In this document: in pieces, positions 1-8,325 of the stretch
Numbering within the stretch: the first letter of the stretch is position 1
How the letters are laid out: every line of letters starts with the position of its first letter
NCBI GenBank assembly: GCA_003482555.1
Contig: DMYQ01000066.1
Span: 1 to 25,142 of the forward strand
From: Janthinobacterium sp.
Lineage (GTDB): Bacteria; Pseudomonadota; Gammaproteobacteria; Burkholderiales; Burkholderiaceae_D
Reading direction: 5' to 3'
DNA length: 25,142 nucleotides
Translations under genes and position numbers: made by a program
The notes under the pieces: generated by a model
Told to the model about the DNA's origin: nothing
Seen by the model: only the letters and a program-made list of their open reading frames with translations
Databases searched by the model: none

Positions 1-53
1 GGCGCCTGAGCGGCTTCGGCGCATGCGCCGCGCAAGGCGCCGGAGGCGCCATG

Positions 54-73
54 CCGGCCGGGCGCCGGTTTTT
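54..73 (+). terminator. Probable rho-independent terminator
   Basis: A short GC hairpin (CCGGC at 54-58 pairing with GCCGG at 64-68, 5-nt loop) is followed at once by five T residues at 69-73. The orientation suits a plus-strand gene that would end left of the window edge. It lies just beyond the stop of the minus-strand regulator at 75, so it separates that gene from its left neighbour. The stem is short, so the call is moderate. Confidence 0.5.
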
Positions 74-74
74 G

Positions 75-776
75 TCAGTAGGCCAACCGTTCTTCAGCGA
101 GACCTTGTTCTTGTCGCCATGACTTGAGCAAGGCCTTGCGAAATCCCGGGTAGCGGTCGGCGCCCGGCGTAAAGCTGAGGATGCGATCGAGTCGAAAGTG
201 TCGAAACCCCGCTCTTTTTTCGCACCAGGCGACTAGCACATGGCACTGCTGGAAAAATCCGATCAAGATGGGCCAAACGACGCGGGCCGTGCGATTGCCT
301 TGCGCGTCGGTGTAGTCGATGGCGCATTTCAACTGCTGCTTGATGGCGTCGCGGATCTCCGAGATCGCTATGGTCGATTCCGGCGCGGCGGGCATGGGGC
401 CGACCCGCATGATCGCGTCATCGACTTTCGCGCGGTGATCCGCGGGCAGCACGGCGGCGATTTTCGCGATGGCGTTTTTCGCGGTGGCGCCGAATTCTCC
501 ACCCGCCTGCTTCGCCGCCCACTCGGCGCCGAGCAACAACACTTCCAATTCTTCCATCGAAAACATCAATGGAGGCAGCATGAAATTGGGTTTCAAAACG
601 TAGCCGAGCCCGGCCTCGCCTTCGATATCCGCTCCCTGGGCTTGCAGTGTGACGACATCGCGGTAAATGGTGCGCGCGCTCACGCCGAGTTCTTGCGCCA
701 TGTGGCGCGCCGCCAGCGGATACTTGTGGCGGCGCAATAACTGGAGTAAATCGAACAGGCGTTGGCTTCTGGACAT
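75..776 (-). CDS. YafY-type HTH/WYL transcriptional regulator
   Basis: A 233-residue DNA-binding regulator. Residues about 4-60 form an N-terminal winged helix-turn-helix of the HTH_11/DeoR-like type (LGVSARTIYRDV is the recognition-helix region). Residues about 135-220 form a WYL domain whose signature end, FRHFRLDRI, is intact, although the W-Y-L triplet itself reads H-V-L. The WYL domain is known to sense ligands or nucleic acids. The middle part is the typical YafY linker (PPLMFSMEELEVLLLGAEW). The ATG at 774-776 has no strong Shine-Dalgarno sequence. It lies 120 bp downstream of, and on the same strand as, a glutathione S-transferase gene, a pairing that suggests it controls that gene. 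The effector is unknown. Confidence 0.9.
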   Translation of the reverse strand: MSRSQRLFDLLQLLRRHKYPLAARHMAQELGVSARTIYRDVVTLQAQGADIEGEAGLGYVLKPNFMLPPLMFSMEELEVLLLGAEWAAKQAGGEFGATAKNAIAKIAAVLPADHRAKVDDAIMRVGPMPAAPESTIAISEIRDAIKQQLKCAIDYTDAQGNRTARVVWPILIGFFQQCHVLVAWCEKRAGFRHFRLDRILSFTPGADRYPGFRKALLKSWRQEQGLAEERLAY

Positions 777-841
777 TTTCGATGAGGCGATCGTGGAAAG
801 ATCGGGGAATCATGCGCGATATTGGGTCAAGCGGCAACATC

Positions 842-889
842 GATCATGGATCGCCGTGGCGCGATGTGCCCGACAGGTACGGCCCGGCC
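842..889 (+). pseudogene. IS5-type transposase scrap
   Basis: The plus-strand frame starting at 842 reads DHGSPWRDVPDRYGPA. The run GSPWRDVPDRYGP matches the conserved N-terminal block of IS5/IS427-group transposases (usually G-x-PWRDLPERFGPW, followed by TxYNRF). No start codon context and no downstream DDE domain remain. The match ends abruptly 7 bases before the stop of the glutathione S-transferase gene on the other strand. I read it as the remnant of an insertion sequence between the regulator and the transferase gene. The identification rests on about 14 residues. Confidence 0.6.
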
Positions 890-896
890 ATCCGAA

Positions 897-1520
897 TCAA
901 TGCGCGCCAAGCTCGGCGCGCTTCCATGCGTCCAGGGCCTGAATGCGTTTTAACCATCGTTGAATGTTTTCCATAGCGGCGATGGGGAGCTTGGCGCTGT
1001 GCTGGTCGGCGAGCGGTGCGGCCATGGCGAAATCCGCAAGTGAAAGGCCGGTGTCGCACATCCACTCCCGTTTGGCGAGATGGTCATCGAGAACGCGCGC
1101 GGCGTCGATCACGAGGCCTTCGCCGCGGGCGAGCTCGACAGGATCGGCCGGACCGATTCCCGCCAAAGACTTGATCGAGTTTTCCCAGTTGAGGATGGCG
1201 ACACCCGGCATAAATCGCTGGCCACACCAAAAGAGCCAACGATTGACGTCCGCGCGGTCCTTGGCATCGTTGGGATAGAGTGTCTGGCCGGTGGCCAAGT
1301 CCGCTAAATACTGCATGATCGCGTACGATTCCCAGAGCACGAAGCCCTCGTGCTCGAGTACCGGAACCTGGTGGTTTGGGTTGAGCTTTAAAAATTCCGC
1401 CGCGTTCTGCTCTCCTTTGTACAGATCGACAAGCACGAGATCGACTTTGCTGCCGAGATGATGTGCTGTCATCAGGACTCGGCGGGAGCAACTTGACGCG
1501 GGATGGTAGTAAAGACGCAT
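897..1520 (-). CDS. Glutathione S-transferase family protein
   Basis: A 207-residue soluble protein with the GST fold. Residues 1-80 form a thioredoxin-like domain that begins MRLYYHPASSCSRRVL, carries a candidate catalytic Ser/Cys in the SSCS stretch, and has the cis-proline glutathione-binding motif QVPVLEHEGFVLWES. An alpha-helical domain follows, with the family signature LSLADFAMAAPL near residue 165. Such enzymes conjugate or reduce electrophiles with glutathione; the substrate cannot be read from sequence. The ATG at 1518-1520 is preceded by AAGGAG with an 8-nt spacer. A perfect 7-bp palindrome lies about 50-70 bp upstream and may be an operator. The YafY-type regulator downstream on the same strand is the likely controller. 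Confidence 0.92.
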   Translation of the reverse strand: MRLYYHPASSCSRRVLMTAHHLGSKVDLVLVDLYKGEQNAAEFLKLNPNHQVPVLEHEGFVLWESYAIMQYLADLATGQTLYPNDAKDRADVNRWLFWCGQRFMPGVAILNWENSIKSLAGIGPADPVELARGEGLVIDAARVLDDHLAKREWMCDTGLSLADFAMAAPLADQHSAKLPIAAMENIQRWLKRIQALDAWKRAELGAH

Positions 1521-1567
1521 GGTTCAGACTCCTTGAGTGGGTGATCGATGCGCTCATTGTCATGTAC

Positions 1568-1592
1568 GCTGCTGACAGAAACTGTCAGTAGC
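1568..1592. promoter_or_regulatory. Palindromic operator candidate upstream of GST gene
   Basis: CTGACAG (1572-1578), AAA, CTGTCAG (1582-1588) is a perfect inverted repeat. It extends outwards with GCT / AGC across one mismatch, giving a 25-bp near-palindrome. On the minus strand it contains a CTGACA hexamer resembling a -35 box, 48-72 bp before the GST start codon. Symmetry and position suit a dimeric regulator. Linking it to the neighbouring YafY-type protein is an inference. Confidence 0.5.
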
Positions 1593-1753
1593 AAATCGTT
1601 AAGCCATGTCGCGGGGCGGAATCGTCGCTCCGCGCGCCGCCGTCGCCAGAGGCGCGGCCGCTTCCCGCGATCGGCTTCCCCATGCGCCCGGCGCATGCGG
1701 CCCCGCATGCCACCCATTTCATTCGAATGATGTCGGCGCGCGCGCGAAACGCG

Positions 1754-1759
1754 TATAAT
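1754..1759 (+). promoter_or_regulatory. -10 box of the thiamine operon
   Basis: A perfect TATAAT lies about 22 bp before the start of the TPP aptamer, which places the transcript start near 1766. I see no good -35 hexamer at the usual distance. Confidence 0.6.
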
Positions 1760-1781
1760 TGCTCCGCTGCCGAAAGGCGGC

Positions 1782-1872
1782 AACGCTAGGGGTCCTGCAA
1801 GTCGCAATGCGATGCGCGGGTGAGAAATACCCTCCGAACCTGATCTGGATAATGCCAGCGAAGGGAAGCTTT
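1782..1872 (+). ncRNA. TPP riboswitch (THI element)
   Basis: The near-universal THI-box core is present: TGAGAAATACCC, then GAACCTGATCTGGATAATGC, then CAGCGAAGGGAAGC. The 5' strand holds the matching GGGG (1789-1792) and a variable stem-loop around 1796-1820. The closing helix P1 can form between AA-GCT (1782-1787) and AGC-TT (1867-1871). Thiamine pyrophosphate binding in this family turns off the downstream genes, here thiC to thiE. The aptamer sits 79 bp before the thiC start codon. Confidence 0.95.
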
Positions 1873-1901
1873 AGGAAGCGCCGGCCACCGGCGTCGCCGA
1901 A

Positions 1902-1950
1902 CCTCCTTAGCTGGCTCCAGGCTGTATAAAAGCCAAGCCAAGGAGCCAAA
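1902..1950 (+). promoter_or_regulatory. Riboswitch expression platform covering the thiC ribosome binding site
   Basis: The thiC Shine-Dalgarno AAGGAG (1940-1945, 5 nt before the ATG) can be masked in two ways. GGCTCC (1913-1918) pairs with GGAGCC (1942-1947), supported by an inner GGCT / AGCC stem (1920-1923 / 1931-1934). Alternatively CTCCTT (1903-1908) pairs with AAGGAG itself. There is no T-tract, so control of translation start is more likely than transcription termination. Confidence 0.55.
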
Positions 1951-3864
<1,914 letters not shown>

Positions 3865-3869
3865 ACGCG

Positions 3870-4073
3870 ATGATCGCCATCCTGCTCAACGGGGCGCCGC
3901 GCCGGGTGCCGCCGCAACACAGCCTGCAAGAGCTGGTGGAGGCGCTCGGCCTGTCCGGCCAGGCGCTGGCGCTGGCCGTCAACCGCGGCGTGGTGCCGCG
4001 GCAGAAGTGGAACGAACAGTTCTTGCGCGAGCAAGACCAGGTCGACATCGTGCGCGCCATCGGCGGCGGCTGA
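3870..4073 (+). CDS. thiS: Sulfur carrier protein ThiS
   Basis: A 67-residue beta-grasp protein that carries sulfur as a C-terminal thiocarboxylate to thiazole synthase. It begins MIAILLNGAPRRVP and has the family's core (LQELVEALGLSGQALALAVN) and the essential diglycine end (AIGGG). The start lies 5 bases after the thiC stop, so the two genes are probably translationally coupled. ThiF, which adenylylates the ThiS C-terminus, is not encoded in this window. Confidence 0.96.
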   Translation: MIAILLNGAPRRVPPQHSLQELVEALGLSGQALALAVNRGVVPRQKWNEQFLREQDQVDIVRAIGGG

Positions 4074-4103
4074 GCCCCGGCTCCCCACATCAAAGGAAAA
4101 GAG

Positions 4104-4898
4104 ATGAACACAACTGACAATCAAGACTTGCTGACCATCGCCGGCAAGACCTATTCTTCGCGCCTGCTGGTCGGCAGCGGCAAGTACCGCGACCTGGCGC
4201 AGACGCGCGAGGCGACCGACGCCGCCGGCGCCGAGATCATCACGGTGGCGATCCGGCGCGTCAACATCGGCCAGGACCCGAAGGCGCCCAGCCTGCTGGA
4301 CGTGCTGCCGCCGTCGGAATACACGATCCTGCCCAACACGGCCGGCTGCTACACGGCCAAGGACGCCATCTACACCCTGCAGATGGCGCGTGAACTGCTG
4401 GGTGGGCGCAATCTGGTCAAGCTGGAAGTGCTGGGCGATGAAAAGACGCTCTTCCCGCATATGCCGGAAACCCTGATCGCGGCCGAAGCCCTGGTCAAGG
4501 ATGGCTTCGAGGTGATGGTGTACTGCAGCGACGATCCGATCCAGGCCAAGCTGCTGGAGCAGATCGGCTGCGTCGCCGTGATGCCGCTGGCGTCCCTGAT
4601 CGGCTCCGGCATGGGGATCCTGAATCCCTGGAATCTGTCGCTGATCATCGAACAAGCCACGGTGCCGGTGCTGGTCGACGCCGGCGTCGGCACCGCCTCG
4701 GACGCCGCCATCGCCATGGAACTGGGCTGCGACGGCGTGCTGATGAACACGGCCATCGCCGGCGCGCGCGACCCGGTGCGCATGGCGCGCGCCATGCGCC
4801 TGGCTGTGCAGGCGGGGCGCGAAGCCTTCCTGGCCGGACGCATGCCGAAGCGTTTCGCGGCGTCGCCGTCCTCGCCGATGGCGGGACGCCTGGCATGA
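4104..4898 (+). CDS. thiG: Thiazole synthase ThiG
   Basis: A 264-residue TIM-barrel enzyme that builds the thiazole phosphate of thiamine from deoxyxylulose 5-phosphate, dehydroglycine and ThiS thiocarboxylate. The Schiff-base lysine is Lys106 in LVKLEVLGD. The phosphate-binding loop regions MPLASLIGSGMGI and VLVDAGVGTASDAAIAME are intact. RBS AAAGGA lies 7 bases before the ATG. The last four bases overlap the start of thiD (ATGA). Dehydroglycine must come from ThiO (aerobic glycine oxidase) or ThiH, neither of which is in this operon. Confidence 0.98.
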   Translation: MNTTDNQDLLTIAGKTYSSRLLVGSGKYRDLAQTREATDAAGAEIITVAIRRVNIGQDPKAPSLLDVLPPSEYTILPNTAGCYTAKDAIYTLQMARELLGGRNLVKLEVLGDEKTLFPHMPETLIAAEALVKDGFEVMVYCSDDPIQAKLLEQIGCVAVMPLASLIGSGMGILNPWNLSLIIEQATVPVLVDAGVGTASDAAIAMELGCDGVLMNTAIAGARDPVRMARAMRLAVQAGREAFLAGRMPKRFAASPSSPMAGRLA

Positions 4899-5677
4899 GT
4901 ACGGCGCCGGCGCCGGCGACGGTGCTGGTGTTCGCCGGCGTCGACCCGTCCGGCGGGGCCGGCATCGCCGCCGACATCCTGGCCATCGCGGCCCAGGGCG
5001 GGCACGCGCTGCCGGTGATCACCACCCTGACGGTGCAAGACAACGACCGCGTGTACGAGGTGGTGCCGGTGGACGCGGCCCTGGTCGAACGCCAGGCGCG
5101 CGCCCTGAGCGAAAAGATCGCGATCGGCGCCGTGAAGATCGGCATCCCGGGCAGCCGCGCCAACGCGCAAGCGATCGCCGACGTGATCGTGGCCCTGCGC
5201 CGCCGCCAGCCGGATCTGCCGGTGGTGCTCGACCCGGTGCTGGCCAGCGGCCACGGCGACACCCTGTCGCGCGGCGACGCGGCGCTGGCGCTGGCGCCCC
5301 TGCTGCCGCTGGTGACCCTGATTTTGCCCAACGGGCCGGAAGCGCTGGCGCTGGGCGGCGTCGAAGGGGCCGCGGCGCAAGCGGCGGCCTTGCAGGCGCG
5401 CGGCTGCCGCCACGTGCTGATCACGGGCGGCCACGACAGCGGCGCCGTGCTGGTCAACCGCTGGTTCGGCCCGGGCGAATCCCGCGACTGGCGCTGGAGT
5501 CGCCTGGAAGGCGCCTTCCACGGCAGCGGCTGCACCCTGGCCGCGGCCGTCGCCGCCCGCCTGGCGCAGGGCGACCCGATGCTGCTGGCGCTGGACGGCG
5601 CGCAGGCGTTTTGCCAGCGCGCCCTGGCCGCCGCCTACGCCATCGCGCCCGGCCAATTGATACCGCGCCGCCGCTGA
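4895..5677 (+). CDS. thiD: HMP / HMP-phosphate kinase ThiD
   Basis: A 260-residue ribokinase-fold enzyme that phosphorylates hydroxymethylpyrimidine and its monophosphate to HMP-PP. Family motifs: VFAGVDPSGGAGIAADI near the N-terminus, VLDPVLASGHGDTL in the middle, ILPNGPEALAL, and the anion-hole / catalytic-base motif GSGCTLAAAVAA near residue 210. The ATG overlaps the thiG stop as ATGA, so translation is coupled. Its product joins the ThiG product in the ThiE reaction encoded next. Confidence 0.96.
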   Translation: MSTAPAPATVLVFAGVDPSGGAGIAADILAIAAQGGHALPVITTLTVQDNDRVYEVVPVDAALVERQARALSEKIAIGAVKIGIPGSRANAQAIADVIVALRRRQPDLPVVLDPVLASGHGDTLSRGDAALALAPLLPLVTLILPNGPEALALGGVEGAAAQAAALQARGCRHVLITGGHDSGAVLVNRWFGPGESRDWRWSRLEGAFHGSGCTLAAAVAARLAQGDPMLLALDGAQAFCQRALAAAYAIAPGQLIPRRR

Positions 5678-5705
5678 CGGCGCCCCCACATTCAAAGGAA
5701 AAAAC

Positions 5706-6329
5706 ATGCGCGGACTTTATCTGGTCACCCCCAACTGGGACGACACCGACAAGCTGCTCGACGTCAGCGAACAAGCCCTGGACGCCGGCCTGGCGCTGCT
5801 GCAATACCGCCACAAGAACGCCGACGCGGCGCTGCGCCGGGAACAGGCCTCGGCCCTGCTCGAATTGTGCCGCAAATACGGCTGCCCGCTGGTGATCAAC
5901 GACTTCGTCGAACTGTGCCTGAACCTGGACGCCGACGGCGTCCACGTGGGCGGCACGGACGCCTCGGTGGCGCAGATGCGCGCCGCGCTGGGGCCGGACA
6001 AAATCGTCGGCGCCTCCTGTTACGGCGACATGGCGCTGGCGCGGGCGGCGCTGCGGGACGGCGCCAGCTATGTCGCCTTCGGCGGTTTCTATCCCTCGCT
6101 GGTGAAAAAATATCCGGTCACGACCGCCCCCGCCATCGTCGAAGAAGCCAAACTGGCCATCGCGCTGCCCTGCGTCGTCATCGGCGGCATGACGCCGGAA
6201 AACGCGGCGCCGCTGGTCGCGCGCGGCGCCGACATGGTGGCCGCCATCAGCAGCGTCTATCTGGCGCCAGACCCGGGCGCGGCGGTGCGTAACTTCCAGT
6301 TGCTGTTTACGTCACAAGAGGCCCACTGA
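5706..6329 (+). CDS. thiE: Thiamine-phosphate synthase ThiE
   Basis: A 207-residue TIM-barrel enzyme that joins HMP-PP to thiazole phosphate, giving thiamine phosphate. It starts MRGLYLVTPNWDDTDKLL. Typical family stretches follow: LLQYRHKN, INDFVELCLNLDADGVHVGG, GASCYGDMALA, YVAFGGFYPSLVKK and VVIGGMTPENAAPLVARGAD. RBS AAAGGAAAA is placed just upstream; the 18-base leader closely resembles that of thiG. It is the last gene of the operon; no clear hairpin terminator follows, and the next gene starts within 60 bp behind its own -10-like box. Confidence 0.97.
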   Translation: MRGLYLVTPNWDDTDKLLDVSEQALDAGLALLQYRHKNADAALRREQASALLELCRKYGCPLVINDFVELCLNLDADGVHVGGTDASVAQMRAALGPDKIVGASCYGDMALARAALRDGASYVAFGGFYPSLVKKYPVTTAPAIVEEAKLAIALPCVVIGGMTPENAAPLVARGADMVAAISSVYLAPDPGAAVRNFQLLFTSQEAH

Positions 6330-6355
6330 GGCCGCCGGGGGGCGGGTGAACGGCT

Positions 6356-6361
6356 TATAAT
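6356..6361 (+). promoter_or_regulatory. -10 box before the ANTAR regulator gene
   Basis: A perfect TATAAT lies 27 bp after the thiE stop and 34 bp before the ATG at 6395. No good -35 hexamer is visible. It suggests the regulator gene is transcribed separately from the thiamine operon, although read-through from thiE is possible. Confidence 0.45.
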
Positions 6362-6388
6362 CAATCTTCGCCACCGCCCCCACCCCCT

Positions 6389-7039
6389 TTGAATATGAGC
6401 CTCGCCAGCGCCGCAAAACGTTTGATACTGATAGTCGACGACGACCAGTTGCTGTTGGAATTCCTCGGCGAGTTGCTGCGCCACTCCGGTTACGAGACGG
6501 CGCTGGCGCTGTCGGCCGAAGAGGCGCTGCGCCAGGTCGCCGTGCGCGAGCCGGATCTGGCCCTGCTCGACATCCACCTGCCCGGCATGTCGGGCCTGGA
6601 ACTGGCCAAGCATTTGCACGCCGAAACGACGGTGCCGTTCATGTTCCTGTCCGGCACCGGCGACGGCGAATCGGGCAAGCAGGCGGCCGCCTACGGCGCC
6701 GTCGGCTATGTCGTCAAGCCGGTCGACGCGGCGCACCTGATGCCGGCCTTCGAGGCGGGCCTGGCGCGGGCCGACGATATCCGCCAATTGCGGCGCACGG
6801 AAGTGAACTTGAACGCGGCGCTGGCCGCCGGGCGCGAGACCAGCCTGGCCGTCGGCTTGTTGATGGGCAAGTTCCAGAGCGACCGCAACACCGCCTTCGA
6901 AGTCTTGCGCGACCATGCCCGTTCCAGCCGGCGCAAGATCAATGAAATCGCCAACCAGTTGCTGACGGCGGAAGAAACCCTGAACAGCCTGCGCGGCGCC
7001 TTTTCCCAGCACCCGAATAACCAGCAAAGGCCGAAATAG
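6389..7039 (+). CDS. Response regulator with ANTAR RNA-binding domain
   Basis: A 216-residue two-domain protein. Residues 11-130 form a receiver with all key residues: acidic DDD at 17-19, phospho-acceptor Asp61 (LLDIHLPGMSG), Ser88 and Lys110 (VVKPVD). A coiled-coil linker leads to an ANTAR domain at about 140-200 (AVGLLMGKFQSDRNTAFEVLRDHA, then RKINEIANQLL). ANTAR proteins bind paired stem-loops in nascent RNA and prevent termination. The frame can open at TTG 6389 or, more conventionally, at ATG 6395. No histidine kinase is nearby. Two more receiver genes follow, and the long spacer between is a possible RNA target. Residue numbers use the TTG start. Confidence 0.93.
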   Translation: MNMSLASAAKRLILIVDDDQLLLEFLGELLRHSGYETALALSAEEALRQVAVREPDLALLDIHLPGMSGLELAKHLHAETTVPFMFLSGTGDGESGKQAAAYGAVGYVVKPVDAAHLMPAFEAGLARADDIRQLRRTEVNLNAALAAGRETSLAVGLLMGKFQSDRNTAFEVLRDHARSSRRKINEIANQLLTAEETLNSLRGAFSQHPNNQQRPK

Positions 7040-7397
7040 GCGCGCGACTGTCGCAAAATAGGCGTGCGGCAGGCATGAAACAGGCGGCCGCCGCTTGTCC
7101 GGGATGTAATTGATGTTGCCTTCCGGGAAAAACAAGATACACTCAAAACGTCGGCGCCGTTACCGGGAAAACATCCCCGGCGGCGTCCGGCCAGGTTCAG
7201 GGCCCCGACCCGCCGCGCGAACCGCTTTCTCCCAGCCGCCCCCTCCCAGCGGCCTCGCATACTTTTCGGCCCAATTCCGCCGACCAGCACAGTAATGAGC
7301 CCGCGCCGGCCTGTTCCTTGCGACGCGCACTGACAACACCCGTCCAGCATGCGAGCCGCCAAGGTTTGCGCCGGCGCGGGCACTGGGGAGCGGCACC
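7040..7397 (+). promoter_or_regulatory. 358-bp spacer with promoter-like site, hairpin and long leader
   Basis: No gene is visible here. A promoter-like pair TTGCCT (7116-7121) and TACACT (7138-7143) with a 16-bp spacer would start a transcript near 7150, leaving an untranslated leader of about 250 bases. The leader begins with a hairpin: GCCG (7156-7159), bulge TTA, CCGGG (7163-7167), 8-nt loop, CCCGG (7176-7180), CGGC (7181-7184). GGGGAG, 7 bases before the ATG at 7398, is the ribosome binding site. Promoter strength is uncertain. Confidence 0.4.
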
Positions 7398-7823
7398 ATG
7401 ATCGACATGAATATCGACAGCGCAACGGCCGGCAGCGTGGAACCGTCCTGGATCGAAGGCTGGGACGGACTGCGCGTGCTGCATGTGGACGGCGACGGCG
7501 ACGCCGCCCTGGTGCTGGCCCCGCTGCTGGTGCCGGAGGCGCAAGTGACCCATGTGGCCACGCTGGGAGCGGCCGCGCGCGCCATCCGCGCGCAGCGCTA
7601 CAACCTGCTCGTGCTCGACCCCGACCTGCCCGACGGTGACGGCGCCGCGCTGCTCGAGGTGCTCAAATTCGTCGACCAGCCCACTCCCGTGCTGCTGTAC
7701 GCGGGACGCGACACGGTCTGGCCCGGCGCCACCAGCGCCATGCTGCTCAAGTGCAGCACCTCGCCGCGCCAGTTGTGGACCAAGGTGTCGCAATTGCTGG
7801 CCGCCGGCGAGCGCCACCCATGA
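7398..7823 (+). CDS. Lone receiver-domain protein, degenerate active site
   Basis: A 141-residue protein made of a single CheY-like receiver after a 24-residue lead. It keeps the central aspartate (Asp74 in LLVLDPDLPDGDG) and acidic residues at 31-35 (DGDGD). The conserved Thr/Ser of the switch is Ala102 (VLLYAG), and the usual Lys-Pro is Lys-Cys (LLKCSTSP). Phosphorylation may be possible, but normal signalling looks doubtful. There is no output domain. The start is supported by GGGGAG upstream. The stop overlaps the next start (ATGA), so the two receivers are made together. Confidence 0.82.
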   Translation: MIDMNIDSATAGSVEPSWIEGWDGLRVLHVDGDGDAALVLAPLLVPEAQVTHVATLGAAARAIRAQRYNLLVLDPDLPDGDGAALLEVLKFVDQPTPVLLYAGRDTVWPGATSAMLLKCSTSPRQLWTKVSQLLAAGERHP

Positions 7824-8239
7824 GCCGCGGCCCGCTGCACACCATCCTGTACGCGGAGCACGACGTGCACATGCGCGTACTGGTGAAGATGGCGCTGGAA
7901 GTGATCGGCCGTTTCGAGGTGCTCGACTGCGATTCGGGCGCCGCCGCCGTGGCCGTCGGCGCCGCCTGCCATCCGGACTTGATCTTGCTGGACGCAAGCA
8001 TGCCGGAGGCGGACGGCATCGCCACGCTGGAGCGCCTGCGCCTTTGTCCGCACCTGGAGCGCACTCCCGTCATCTTCGTCACGGCGCACACGGCCGGTTG
8101 GGACGTCGAGCCCTTCCTGGAGGCGGGGGCGATCGGCTTGATCGCCGCGCCGCTCGAACCGATGCGGGTGACGGAGCAGTTGCGACGGCTGTGGACGCGC
8201 GCCCCGGCGCCGCCAACCGGCAGTGTAATGTTATCGTAA
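7820..8239 (+). CDS. Lone receiver-domain protein lacking the conserved lysine
   Basis: A 139-residue CheY-like receiver. The acidic pocket (Glu13, Asp15), phospho-acceptor Asp58 (LILLDASMPEADG) and Thr88 (VIFVTAHT) are present. The invariant lysine is replaced by Ala110 (GLIAAPLEP, normally a K-P pair); the codon is a clear GCG. The lysine contacts the phosphoryl group in normal receivers, so signalling is expected to be altered. The ATG overlaps the previous stop by the ATGA arrangement. An upstream in-frame start at 7751 exists but would overlap the previous gene deeply. There is no output domain, and no kinase gene in the window. Confidence 0.85.
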   Translation: MSRGPLHTILYAEHDVHMRVLVKMALEVIGRFEVLDCDSGAAAVAVGAACHPDLILLDASMPEADGIATLERLRLCPHLERTPVIFVTAHTAGWDVEPFLEAGAIGLIAAPLEPMRVTEQLRRLWTRAPAPPTGSVMLS

Positions 8240-8325
8240 TATCAGCAAAATGCCAGGCGACGGGTATCCAGCGGGGCGCGCTCTTGCTATGATGGCGCGA
8301 GCCACCACTCCACAGGATACCAACA

